DNA from: Bacteroidia bacterium
Lineage (GTDB): Bacteria; Bacteroidota; Bacteroidia; Flavobacteriales; Flavobacteriaceae
Direction: 5' to 3'
Assembly: GCA_030429325.1 (NCBI GenBank)
Contig: JAUICT010000065.1
Span: forward strand, 1-8,797
DNA: 8,797 nt
Shown: positions 1-6,756 of the stretch, piece by piece
How the letters are laid out: every line of letters begins with the position of its first letter
Numbering within the stretch: position 1 is the first letter of the stretch
The notes under the pieces: model-generated
The model's database searches: none
Seen by the model: the letters and a program-made list of their open reading frames with translations, nothing else
Told to the model about the DNA's origin: nothing
Program-made: the position numbers and the translations under genes

Positions 1-17
1 TGTTTTTCCGAAAAAGC

Positions 18-47
18 TTGAAATCATCCTATCTTTTGCTACTTTTG
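18..47 (+). promoter_or_regulatory. Bacteroidota-type promoter for the small membrane protein gene
   Basis: A TACTTTTG element at 40-47 matches the Bacteroidota -7 consensus TAnnTTTG exactly. A TTG at 18-20 lies 19 bases upstream, the usual place for the -33 element. The start codon at 67 is 19 bases after the -7 box, so the 5' leader would be only about 10-15 nucleotides. The motifs are seen directly; activity is inferred. Confidence 0.6.
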
Positions 48-66
48 CAAAGTAAATATAACCAAG

Positions 67-288
67 ATGAGCAAGTTTTTTTACGGTATAGAAGACTTAT
101 TTGTAAACCACCTTTTTGCCCCATACGATTTCTTTCGATTTACACACAGCTGGTGGGGTGCCAACACGATTAACTGGATGTTCTCCATTATCGGTTTTAT
201 CGCCATGGTGTATTGGATGAAGCAGTTGAAAATCTTCAACGATAATAATGAGGAAGACAAGAGCATAAGCTCTCACTCTTACTTATAG
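67..288 (+). CDS. Small single-helix membrane protein, DUF6341-like (flavobacterial)
   Basis: This is a 73-residue protein of unknown function. Its N-terminal part (residues 1-30) is rich in aromatic residues and reads as a short amphipathic region (FFYGIEDLFVNHLFAPYDFF). One hydrophobic helix follows at about 34-50, then a polar tail with the motif YWMKQLKIFNDNNEED (49-64). From memory, the FxGIxDLFVN start, the YWMKQLKIF motif and the NDNNEE tail are typical of short flavobacterial proteins now called DUF6341, which sit next to purD as here. It is probably anchored in the inner membrane. A clear promoter precedes the start codon. The coding end overlaps the end of purD on the other strand by 6 bases. 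No catalytic residues are evident. The gene call is firm; the family name is recollection, not a search. Confidence 0.8.
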   Translation: MSKFFYGIEDLFVNHLFAPYDFFRFTHSWWGANTINWMFSIIGFIAMVYWMKQLKIFNDNNEEDKSISSHSYL

Positions 289-1554
289 ATCAAACCCTAG
301 GTCTTTTCTGTAGTACATCCCATCAAAATGGAGTTTTTCCATATTTTGATAGGATTGCTGTAACGCTTCCCTAAAGTCTTTTCCAAAGGAAGTGATAGCG
401 ATTACACGCCCGCCATTGGTAACTACTTTTCCATTGGATACTTTGGTTCCCGCATGGAATACAATGGAATCTACAACATCTTCAGTTCCTGTGATTTCCT
501 TACCCTTTTCATAGGCTTCGGGATACCCTCCTGAAACAGCCATGACCGTTGTTGCTGTCCTTTCATCAATCTGTAGATCAATCTGGTCCAACGTTCCATT
601 GGCCATAGCCGAAAGTACTTCCACCAAATCACTTTTAAGACGAGGTATAACGACTTCGGTTTCTGGATCACCCATCCTCACATTATACTCGATAACCTTG
701 GGCTCGTTGCCCACCTTGATCAATCCGATAAAAATGAATCCAACATAAGGCAAATTGTCCTTTTTAAGACCCTCTACGGTAGGTTTCACAATTTGACGCT
801 CTATCTTCTCCATGAACACGGAATCTGCAAATGGAACGGGCGAAATTGCGCCCATGCCACCTGTATTCAGTCCTGTATCGCCCTCTCCAATCCGTTTGTA
901 ATCTTTGGCCGTTGGAAGAATCTTGTAGTTGTTACCATCAGTAAGTACAAAACAGCTTAACTCTATCCCATCCAAAAACTCTTCGATTACAACAGTGGCG
1001 CTGGCATTCCCAAATTTGGAATCGACCAACATGGATTTTAGCTCATCCTTGGCTTCTTGTAAATCTTTGAGAATCAAAACTCCTTTTCCTGCTGCCAGCC
1101 CATCGGCTTTTAGTACATAAGGTGGATTTAAGGTTTCCAAAAAGGCATAGCCTTTTTCCAAAGTATTCCCTGTAAAACTTTGATAGGCTGCCGTTGGAAT
1201 ATTGTGCCTCATCATAAATTCTTTGGCAAATTCCTTGCTTCCTTCCAAAGCAGCGGCGGCCTTTTGAGGTCCTATTACTGGAGTATCGTTTAACGAGGAA
1301 TCATTTAGGAAAAAATCATGAACGCCATTCACCAATGGGTCTTCGGGACCTACCACAACCAAATCGATGTTTTCTTTCAACACCAATTGTTTAATGGCTT
1401 CAAAATCATTTACGCCTACCTCAACATTTGTGGCAATCTGGGACGTGCCGGCGTTACCAGGAGCAACAAACAACTTTGTGGATTTAGGGCTTTGAGAAAT
1501 TTTAAGGGCGATGGCATGCTCTCTTCCACCAGACCCTAGGACCAAAATGTTCAT
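283..1554 (-). CDS. purD: Phosphoribosylamine--glycine ligase (GARS), PurD
   Basis: PurD catalyses the second step of de novo purine synthesis in the cytoplasm: ATP-dependent joining of 5-phosphoribosylamine and glycine to give glycinamide ribonucleotide. The protein is 423 residues, the normal length. Visible landmarks are MNILVLGSGGREHAI at the start (N domain), LEGSKEF at 103-109, the ATP-grasp segment VLKADGLAAGKGV (147-159), EEFLDGIELS (191-200), the loop GEGDTGLNTGGMGA (223-236) and the metal-binding stretch EYNVRMGDPETE (289-300). I chose the start at 1554 rather than an in-frame ATG at 1584, because the family begins at MNILVLGSGG and the ten extra residues (MGYFCQNFIF) would cover the -7 box. 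It is a housekeeping gene, separated from the polysaccharide genes by 281 bases containing repeats. Its stop overlaps the neighbour's stop on the other strand. Confidence 0.97.
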   Translation of the reverse strand: MNILVLGSGGREHAIALKISQSPKSTKLFVAPGNAGTSQIATNVEVGVNDFEAIKQLVLKENIDLVVVGPEDPLVNGVHDFFLNDSSLNDTPVIGPQKAAAALEGSKEFAKEFMMRHNIPTAAYQSFTGNTLEKGYAFLETLNPPYVLKADGLAAGKGVLILKDLQEAKDELKSMLVDSKFGNASATVVIEEFLDGIELSCFVLTDGNNYKILPTAKDYKRIGEGDTGLNTGGMGAISPVPFADSVFMEKIERQIVKPTVEGLKKDNLPYVGFIFIGLIKVGNEPKVIEYNVRMGDPETEVVIPRLKSDLVEVLSAMANGTLDQIDLQIDERTATTVMAVSGGYPEAYEKGKEITGTEDVVDSIVFHAGTKVSNGKVVTNGGRVIAITSFGKDFREALQQSYQNMEKLHFDGMYYRKDLGFDL

Positions 1555-1570
1555 GAAAATAAAGTTTTGG

Positions 1571-1578
1571 CAAAAGTA
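1571..1578 (-). promoter_or_regulatory. purD: -7 element of the purD promoter
   Basis: Read on the minus strand this is TACTTTTG, a perfect TAnnTTTG box and the same octamer as in the promoter at 40-47. It ends 16 bases before the purD start codon, which implies a leader of about 10 nucleotides. No TTG is found about 19 bases further upstream, so the -33 part is weak or absent. It supports purD having its own promoter independent of the polysaccharide genes upstream. Confidence 0.5.
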
Positions 1579-1641
1579 ACCCAATTCAAATTTAATTTTG
1601 GTGTAATGTGGTTTTTTCGGGGTAATTTGGAATCCTCACCT

Positions 1642-1677
1642 AGCCCATTTTGTTCAAATTCACGCGAACAATGGGCT
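1642..1677. repeat. Imperfect hairpin in the purD upstream region
   Basis: The arms AGCCCATT (1642-1649) and AATGGGCT (1670-1677) pair over 8 bases. GTTC (1652-1655) and GAAC (1666-1669) add 4 more pairs after a two-base bulge (TT, 1650-1651). The loop is 10 bases. No clear run of T follows on either strand, so it is not a classical intrinsic terminator. On the minus strand it lies between the end of the polysaccharide operon and the purD promoter. It could end or protect the upstream transcript; function is unknown. Confidence 0.45.
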
Positions 1678-1742
1678 TGCCAATCAAAAGCTCTTGACAC
1701 GAATTGCACAAATCCTCACTAATTCTAATAAAACCTCTAACT

Positions 1743-1822
1743 TGTCATTTCGAGCGTATGCGAGAAATCTACAATAAGCCAGATTTCTCAATCGTCGCTT
1801 CGCTCCTCATTTCGAAATAACA
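1743..1822. repeat. Palindromic dispersed repeat, TGTCATTTCGAG type
   Basis: The left end reads TGTCATTTCGAGCG and the right end, reverse complemented, reads TGTTATTTCGAAATG. The inner arms AGATTTCTC (1771-1779) and GAGAAATCT (1762-1770 region) are also inverted copies. The two halves differ in length because the right half carries extra bases around its CGCTTCGCTCC stretch. From memory, near-identical palindromes are scattered between genes in many flavobacterial genomes; I recognise the ends but cannot count copies here. It begins 13 bases after the UDP-glucuronate decarboxylase stop in the direction of transcription, so in RNA it would form a 3' structure on the operon transcript and may work as a terminator or stabiliser. 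Confidence 0.65.
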
Positions 1823-1835
1823 TTTGACGAATGAT

Positions 1836-2807
1836 TTATGGTAAAAACTCCCTGTGGGACTCCCACAGTTGATCGTGTGGAAGTGATTTAAAATATTCGT
1901 AGACCTTTTTGAGGCCGACGGAGCGATGCACCTTGGGTTCCCAATTTAGGATTTCCTTTGCTCGGGATATATCGGGTTGTCGCTGCAAGGGGTCGTCTTG
2001 TGGCAGAGGTTTAAAGACAATTTTCTGATCAGTTCCTGTCAGCTTTATGATTTCTTCCGCAAATTCTAGAATGGTGGTTTCATCTGGGTTTCCAATATTG
2101 ATGGGCTCCACATAATCGCTCATCAAAAGTCGATAAATGCCTTCAATCTGGTCATCGATGTAGGTAAATGACCGGGTTTGTGAGCCATCTCCAAAAACTG
2201 TTAAATCTTCTCCCCGTAATGCTTGTCCCATAAAAGCAGGTACCACCCGCCCATCATTCAATCGCATGCGGGAACCGTACGTATTAAAAATTCGGACAAT
2301 GCGGGTGTCCAATCCATGATGCCTGTGGTAAGCCATGGTTATGGATTCCATAAAGCGTTTGGCCTCATCATAAACTCCTCGCGGACCAATGGGACTTACA
2401 TTCCCATAATACTCTTCATTTTGTGGATGTACCAGCGGGTCTCCATATACTTCTGAAGTAGAGGCCACCAGAATACGTGCCTTATGATCTCTTGCCAAAC
2501 CTAAAAGGTTCAAGGTCCCCAATGAGCCTACTTTTAGGGTTTCAATCGGAATTTTTAAATAGTCAATGGGGCTGGCAGGAGATGCAAAATGTAGGATATA
2601 GTCCATTCGTCCGGGAACGTGGACAAACTTGGAAACATCATGATGAAAGAACTCGAACCGTTTTAAATGGAATAAATGTTCAATGTTCTTTAAATCTCCT
2701 GTGATAAGGTTGTCCATGCCAATGACATGGTGGCCTTCGGCAATGAACCTATCACAAAGGTGTGAGCCAAGGAATCCGGCAGCGCCTGTTATGAGTGTTT
2801 TTTTCAA
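1836..2807 (-). CDS. UDP-glucuronate decarboxylase (UDP-xylose synthase), SDR family
   Basis: This cytoplasmic NAD-dependent short-chain dehydrogenase of the extended type converts UDP-glucuronate to UDP-xylose and CO2. The 323 residues match the family's length. Landmarks are the NAD-binding GAAGFLG (8-14), HFASPASP (73-80), the ASTSEVYGDP stretch (115-124) with the decarboxylase-type Thr-Ser-Glu, the catalytic YDEAK (Tyr146, Lys150), RIFNTYG (172-178) and an Arg at 276 in a DDPLQRQPDI motif. The Glu119 and Arg276 pair fits UXS and ArnA-type decarboxylases better than plain 4,6-dehydratases. The start codon is TTG at 2807: it overlaps the previous stop in a TTGA, is preceded by a purine-rich stretch, and gives the family's normal start just before the Rossmann glycine motif. 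The next in-frame ATG (residue 31) would remove that motif. It is the last gene of the operon and appears more GC-rich than the genes before it. Confidence 0.92.
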   Translation of the reverse strand: MKKTLITGAAGFLGSHLCDRFIAEGHHVIGMDNLITGDLKNIEHLFHLKRFEFFHHDVSKFVHVPGRMDYILHFASPASPIDYLKIPIETLKVGSLGTLNLLGLARDHKARILVASTSEVYGDPLVHPQNEEYYGNVSPIGPRGVYDEAKRFMESITMAYHRHHGLDTRIVRIFNTYGSRMRLNDGRVVPAFMGQALRGEDLTVFGDGSQTRSFTYIDDQIEGIYRLLMSDYVEPINIGNPDETTILEFAEEIIKLTGTDQKIVFKPLPQDDPLQRQPDISRAKEILNWEPKVHRSVGLKKVYEYFKSLPHDQLWESHREFLP

Positions 2808-2820
2808 CTTTTCTTTTCTT
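2804..2820 (-). promoter_or_regulatory. TTGA stop-start overlap with purine-rich ribosome-binding stretch
   Basis: The TGA stop of the WecA-like gene and the TTG start of the decarboxylase share two bases (TTGA, 2807-2804). Just upstream on the minus strand is an unbroken A/G run, which also encodes the lysine-rich end of the WecA-like protein. This supports the TTG start and suggests translational coupling. Confidence 0.55.
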
Positions 2821-3955
2821 TCTTTTTGGGGGTCGATTCCTTTTTTCCTTTCAAAGCATCAATCTTACGTCGCAACAATATTTTCTGTTTCAAGGTTGTA
2901 AAGTTGTAATTGTACTTGAAGAAAACATAGGCCAACAATATGACCACACTTACTAGCATGATCACCATTCCCAAATTTTTTGCCTTACTTCCCAAAATAA
3001 TGAACAAAACAACGAACAGTATATTAAAACACCCTATAATAAAGCTTGCTTGTTTATGGGACAAGCCCCAAAAATCTATGAGAACATGATGTACATGGTT
3101 TCTGTCTGGTGAAAATGGTCCTTTTTTGTTTGCTATTCGAATGGTGAAAACACGGGCCGTATCAAAGAGGGGAACTATTAGGATGCTTATGGCAATGAGC
3201 GGTGCATTTTCCAATAAAAAGGGAAGCTCTCCATACGCTGCGGGCTCCAATGCCAAAAACTTCAGTGTTAAAATGCTTATGATAAAACCCACGATCAAAG
3301 AACCTGTATCCCCCATGAATATTTTTTTGTCCGATGATACATTAAACCCAAAGAATGCCATGAGGCAGGCATTCATAATGATGGCTATAAGGGCAAAAAA
3401 GTATTCTTGGGACAGATAAAAAATAGTTGTATAAATAATCATGATGACTATTCCTACAATGGAGGCCAAACCATCTATCCCATCAATTAAGTTGTAAGAA
3501 TTGATAATGGTGAGCATCAGGAATCCCGCAATAATCAAATATAGGTAATAGGGAATTTCATAAATGTTTAAAAAGCCATTAAGAGATTCAATGGTAAAAC
3601 TTTCATTTAAAAGCACAAAAGTTATTGCCAAAACCTGAGCTATAAGCTTTGATCCCGGAGAGAGCACAACCAGATCGTCCTTTAATCCTACAACAAACAA
3701 TATGGTTAGGCCCGGAATAATGTATATGTCCTCCTGGAATGTATGCCAACTTTTAATGAAAAAAAAGGCCACGATTAAAGTAAAGAAAAACGACACCCCT
3801 CCCAAGGTAGGTGTTTTTTTGTGGTGCGAACTTCTTTTGTTCGGGTCGTCCATAAGTCTTTTATACTCAACAACACCTATTATCTTGGGAATTGTGAGAT
3901 ACACCAACAGGAATGATCCCAGGAACAACAAAATGGCCGTTTCTAAAAAATTCAT
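2804..3955 (-). CDS. WecA/MraY-family undecaprenyl-phosphate sugar-1-phosphate transferase
   Basis: This polytopic inner-membrane enzyme should transfer a sugar 1-phosphate (GlcNAc-1-P or a related N-acetylhexosamine) from its UDP donor to undecaprenyl phosphate, starting repeat-unit assembly. The 383 residues contain about ten to eleven hydrophobic segments. Family landmarks are KRSSH and TPTLGG (40-53), the Asp pair in LKDDL (91-95), NLIDGIDGLA (155-164), the FMGDTGS loop (213-219) and the late cytoplasmic RNHVHH motif (285-290). The last is typical of the WecA/TagO/WbpL branch rather than true MraY. The C-terminal tail is strongly basic (KGKKESTPKKKEKKS). It starts 24 bases after the glycosyltransferase stop and overlaps the decarboxylase start by 4 bases. 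The sugar specificity cannot be read from sequence. Its place in a polysaccharide cluster argues for a locus-specific initiating enzyme rather than peptidoglycan synthesis. Confidence 0.93.
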   Translation of the reverse strand: MNFLETAILLFLGSFLLVYLTIPKIIGVVEYKRLMDDPNKRSSHHKKTPTLGGVSFFFTLIVAFFFIKSWHTFQEDIYIIPGLTILFVVGLKDDLVVLSPGSKLIAQVLAITFVLLNESFTIESLNGFLNIYEIPYYLYLIIAGFLMLTIINSYNLIDGIDGLASIVGIVIMIIYTTIFYLSQEYFFALIAIIMNACLMAFFGFNVSSDKKIFMGDTGSLIVGFIISILTLKFLALEPAAYGELPFLLENAPLIAISILIVPLFDTARVFTIRIANKKGPFSPDRNHVHHVLIDFWGLSHKQASFIIGCFNILFVVLFIILGSKAKNLGMVIMLVSVVILLAYVFFKYNYNFTTLKQKILLRRKIDALKGKKESTPKKKEKKS

Positions 3956-3960
3956 CTTCG

Positions 3961-3968
3961 CAAATGTA
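3961..3968 (-). promoter_or_regulatory. Possible internal -7 box before the WecA-like gene
   Basis: On the minus strand this reads TACATTTG, matching TAnnTTTG, in the only true gap of the five-gene cluster (3956-3979). It ends 5 bases before the start codon, so a transcript would be leaderless or nearly so. No TTG is seen at the -33 position. It may be a weak internal promoter or chance; the TTTGCGAAG that follows resembles the sequence after the two other -7 boxes. Confidence 0.3.
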
Positions 3969-3979
3969 GAAAACTTACG

Positions 3980-5173
3980 CTATTCACTTAAAAATAATAG
4001 CATTTGGTTTGCAAGATTCTTTCTTTTAAAGTTGGATACAAATGAGTCAAAGGGGTATTCACTTGATTTTTTGGCTACGATTTCATCAACTTTTTCAATG
4101 AAATCGTTGTTGTTTTCGGGCTCAAAACAAACCCCTATCCCGTAAGTTTCCACCAAATCTTTGGATTCACCTTCCACACCTAACAATATGGGTTTGTGCA
4201 TGGCTGCCAACTCAAAGATTTTAGATGGTATAACCGATTTGAATGTATCTGATTTTTTTAGGTTTACCAGCCCAGCATCCAGGATGGAAATATATTTGCT
4301 CACATGATTTTTTGGGACGGAATCTAACATGGTTACATTTTGCAAGTTTAACCTCTCTTTTAGGTTTACCAGGTTTTCTTTTTCAGCACCAGTTCCCAAA
4401 AAAAGGAAATGAATTTGGTCATCTTTAATTTCTTTGGCTGTTCTCAGAATAAAATCCAGCTTATGTGCCATCCCGTGGGTTCCAATATATCCGATGACAA
4501 ACTTCTTTTGCAACCCTAACTCTTTCAGCAATTCAGAATCTTTTGCTATAGGCCGAAACAAGGATGTGTCTATCCCATTTTTAAAAACCCCTATTTTGGT
4601 TTCAGGAATGGCATGCTCTTTTATAAGTTGCCTCTTGAAGGAATCCGTAACCGTAACAATTTTATAGGCCGATCTGTACATTCTTTTTTCCAAGTATTCA
4701 AAATACCGTATAATCCAATTGCCATCCATTGCCCCAACCGCTTTTATGGATTCGGGCCATATATCCCTCACTTCCATAACCCATTTTTTTCTTTTAAAAA
4801 AGGAAAGCCATCTTCCAGAAATAGCCGTAAAGAATTGGGGAGAGGTGGCCACAATAAGATCTGTCTTGAGAAAGAGGCCTGCCCAAAATGAGGTAATCAT
4901 AAAACTAATGAAATCAAGGGTCCGCTTAAAAAACCCTTCATTTGCGGCAATGTATGTCCAAACACGAATTACACGTATTCCGGCTATATATTCTTCCTGT
5001 TTCCATCGGTTTTTATACCCCTCAAAAACCTTACCCTTAGGAAAGTTTGGTACTCCGGTTATTACCGTAACCTGTGCCCCTTGTTCTACCCATTCTTTGC
5101 AATGTGCATACGTGCGTGAGGCCGGTGCATTGAACTCCGGCGCAAAATTATCCGTTAAGAAAAGTATTTTCAT
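3980..5173 (-). CDS. Family 4 glycosyltransferase, WbuB-like
   Basis: This GT-B fold enzyme is probably a peripheral membrane protein on the cytoplasmic face, adding a sugar (in WbuB relatives an N-acetylated deoxyhexosamine such as FucNAc) to the lipid-linked chain. In its 397 residues the N-terminal acceptor domain shows FLTDNFAPEFNAPASRTY (5-22) and VTVITGVPNFPKGKVF (35-50), followed by EVRDIWPES (134-142). These are hallmarks of the WbuB group. The nucleotide-sugar domain shows FKNGID (197-202), GYIGTHGMAHKLD (228-240) and PSKIFELAAMHKPIL (316-330). The hydrophobic stretch at about 86-102 is probably membrane-contacting rather than spanning. The start ATG at 5173 overlaps the preceding gene's stop as ATGA, indicating coupled translation. 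The donor sugar is not certain: no FucNAc synthesis genes lie in the window. Confidence 0.9.
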   Translation of the reverse strand: MKILFLTDNFAPEFNAPASRTYAHCKEWVEQGAQVTVITGVPNFPKGKVFEGYKNRWKQEEYIAGIRVIRVWTYIAANEGFFKRTLDFISFMITSFWAGLFLKTDLIVATSPQFFTAISGRWLSFFKRKKWVMEVRDIWPESIKAVGAMDGNWIIRYFEYLEKRMYRSAYKIVTVTDSFKRQLIKEHAIPETKIGVFKNGIDTSLFRPIAKDSELLKELGLQKKFVIGYIGTHGMAHKLDFILRTAKEIKDDQIHFLFLGTGAEKENLVNLKERLNLQNVTMLDSVPKNHVSKYISILDAGLVNLKKSDTFKSVIPSKIFELAAMHKPILLGVEGESKDLVETYGIGVCFEPENNNDFIEKVDEIVAKKSSEYPFDSFVSNFKRKNLANQMLLFLSE

Positions 5174-6756
5174 AAAAGCCTCCGTCTAATAGTTGTTTTT
5201 AGGGTTTTATCAAAATCAACAGTAATCATCCGAGCTTCCTCAAGTCTATTGAACCCTGATGCAATTTTGCAGGGATGTATGGCAACACCAATTTTAGTTC
5301 CTTCAAAATGTATTTCTACACCATCGTCGGGGAATTCAATACAGTTTCCCATTGGATTTATGTTAGTTACGTTGGGGTGCAAATGAAAATAGGCGGTTGC
5401 ATCCTCTTTCTGATTAGAGATACTATCATTGATGATAAGTGTATCCTCCTCAAGTTTAAATTCTCTTTGGTGAATTGAGGGAGCATACCCATCATGAGAA
5501 GCCTTTACACTTATGTCGTTAGCTTCCAACGAAGTGATTCGCGCTCTTTTTGCTACGCGAAAACCTCCCCATACCTGAGTTTGTTCTTTGTTGCCTAACT
5601 TGACCGTATTATGTGCTGCGGTCTCGCGCTCCTGTTGCCTTATTTGATTTTTCTCATAAGTAGAGGTTCCCGTATCCACAATGAAAGGGTTTTGGTCCAG
5701 ATGCATCTCAAAACTCAGAGTATCTGAGTGGGCATGTCCTGGTTGATAATCGGGACCAACGTTGCCAACATCCATTACAACTTCAAAACCATTTTTATTA
5801 AATTTCCTATATCCCGAAGCTCCCAAGCCGGAGGTATTCCATTTAAGCCCCATGCAGATTGCATACTCCGTTATCTCCTTGGTGTTTGGAGCAATGCCGT
5901 AAGCCGCATCATTAACCATTGGAATTTCTCCGTTATCGTATGTAATACTATCTAGCCACGACAACATTTTTGTGGCCCTTTCCTTTAAAAAAGGGAGCAG
6001 CCCATCTTCTTTCCATGGGTTGCGTTGGGCTAAGTTTATGCAATCCAACAACCGATGCAATAAGATCTGATGATACATTGGCGACAGCTCAAAATGGGCG
6101 CCATCATCCAAAACCTGCTCATTTAATTCTGTTTCAAGAATCTTTTTTGATTCTTTGTAAAATTCCTCAGACTTAAAATAATGGGCTCCAAAAAATAGTG
6201 AAAATCCATTTTCCAATAGATGGTTCCCCAAAAGGTGGTATTCCAGATTGTGGTGCAGCCTCTGATAGTGTTTGTAAAGGGTTTGGTTTATGGAATGGTT
6301 CCTTATCTGGTTTCTTGAAAGAAACTTTATCCAGTTTATTCCTCTCAACGAAATTGGATAGGGTTCCAGACCATCTTGCAGTTGGCTTTCGGCCCCCATG
6401 TAATCCTTAATTAAATCAAGCCCTTTTTTGGTTGTACTATTTTTTTGGTTGAGAAAATCAAAATAATTTAGGTTATAGGTCCACAGTTTTCCAAAGCCAT
6501 TGTAGTTCCAATCTATTTTGTTTGTGAAATCATGCTGTAAATTGAGAAACTCAAACTTTTGAGCTTCATGAAAGGTGTTTTGAAAATAAATTTCCTTCCC
6601 ATTCCATACCAAGCCATTCACTTCTTTATTGAGGCTTTTATAGGTTTTCTTGGAAAAGAATCTATTCCTAACAAAGTAAAACAGCCTGTAATAGATCTGT
6701 TTACCCTTTAAAAACTTTAGCGTGTGGAATAAAGTCGTTATTCTATGGTAATCCAT
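5170..6756 (-). CDS. Heparinase II/III-fold protein without signal peptide (putative uronate-polysaccharide lyase or epimerase)
   Basis: The 528 residues resemble heparinase II/III-family proteins: an alpha-helical toroid domain (about 80-300) followed by a beta-sandwich domain (about 320-528). Landmarks are WTYNLNYFDF (92-101), GNHLLENGFSL (177-187), DDGAHFELSPMYHQ (217-230) with the candidate catalytic Tyr228 and Glu223, PGHAHSDTLSFE (339-350) with His341 and His343, DTGTSTYE (361-368), and TAAHNTV (379-385) with His382. The family's known enzymes cleave uronate-containing polysaccharides by beta-elimination, and dermatan sulfate epimerase shares the fold. The N-terminus (MDYHRITTLFHTLKFLKGKQ) is polar and basic with no signal peptide, so the protein should be cytoplasmic. 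That is odd for a degradative lyase but fits a role in synthesis. It overlaps the upstream oxidoreductase by 19 bases and the glycosyltransferase by 4. A hand count over three 60-base lines gives about 29% GC, low for the window. Family assignment is solid; the activity is unknown. Confidence 0.88.
   Translation of the reverse strand: MDYHRITTLFHTLKFLKGKQIYYRLFYFVRNRFFSKKTYKSLNKEVNGLVWNGKEIYFQNTFHEAQKFEFLNLQHDFTNKIDWNYNGFGKLWTYNLNYFDFLNQKNSTTKKGLDLIKDYMGAESQLQDGLEPYPISLRGINWIKFLSRNQIRNHSINQTLYKHYQRLHHNLEYHLLGNHLLENGFSLFFGAHYFKSEEFYKESKKILETELNEQVLDDGAHFELSPMYHQILLHRLLDCINLAQRNPWKEDGLLPFLKERATKMLSWLDSITYDNGEIPMVNDAAYGIAPNTKEITEYAICMGLKWNTSGLGASGYRKFNKNGFEVVMDVGNVGPDYQPGHAHSDTLSFEMHLDQNPFIVDTGTSTYEKNQIRQQERETAAHNTVKLGNKEQTQVWGGFRVAKRARITSLEANDISVKASHDGYAPSIHQREFKLEEDTLIINDSISNQKEDATAYFHLHPNVTNINPMGNCIEFPDDGVEIHFEGTKIGVAIHPCKIASGFNRLEEARMITVDFDKTLKTTIRRRLL

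Noticed and set aside
260..273. Short inverted repeat AGAGC-ATAA-GCTCT near the end of the small membrane gene, as a terminator
   Set aside because: The stem is only 5 pairs, lies inside coding sequence and is not followed by a T-run.
1555..1584. Upstream ATG at 1584 as the purD start
   Set aside because: It adds ten residues not typical of PurD and lies upstream of, and translates through, the TACTTTTG box at 1571-1578.
1694..1699. TTGACA, resembling a sigma-70 -35 box
   Set aside because: There is no -10 box at a suitable distance, no plus-strand gene downstream, and Bacteroidota promoters do not use this motif.
1555..1835. Possible small gene or RNA gene in the 281-base gap
   Set aside because: No convincing open frame, tRNA fold or riboswitch pattern was seen; the gap is explained by the purD -7 box and the two inverted repeats.
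3702..4145. A 147-codon plus-strand open frame across the WecA-like and glycosyltransferase junction
   Set aside because: It is antisense to two well-supported genes and has no family resemblance.
4719..5189. A 156-codon plus-strand open frame opposite the glycosyltransferase
   Set aside because: It lies antisense to a clear GT4 gene, shows no recognisable domain and has no promoter; it is a shadow frame.
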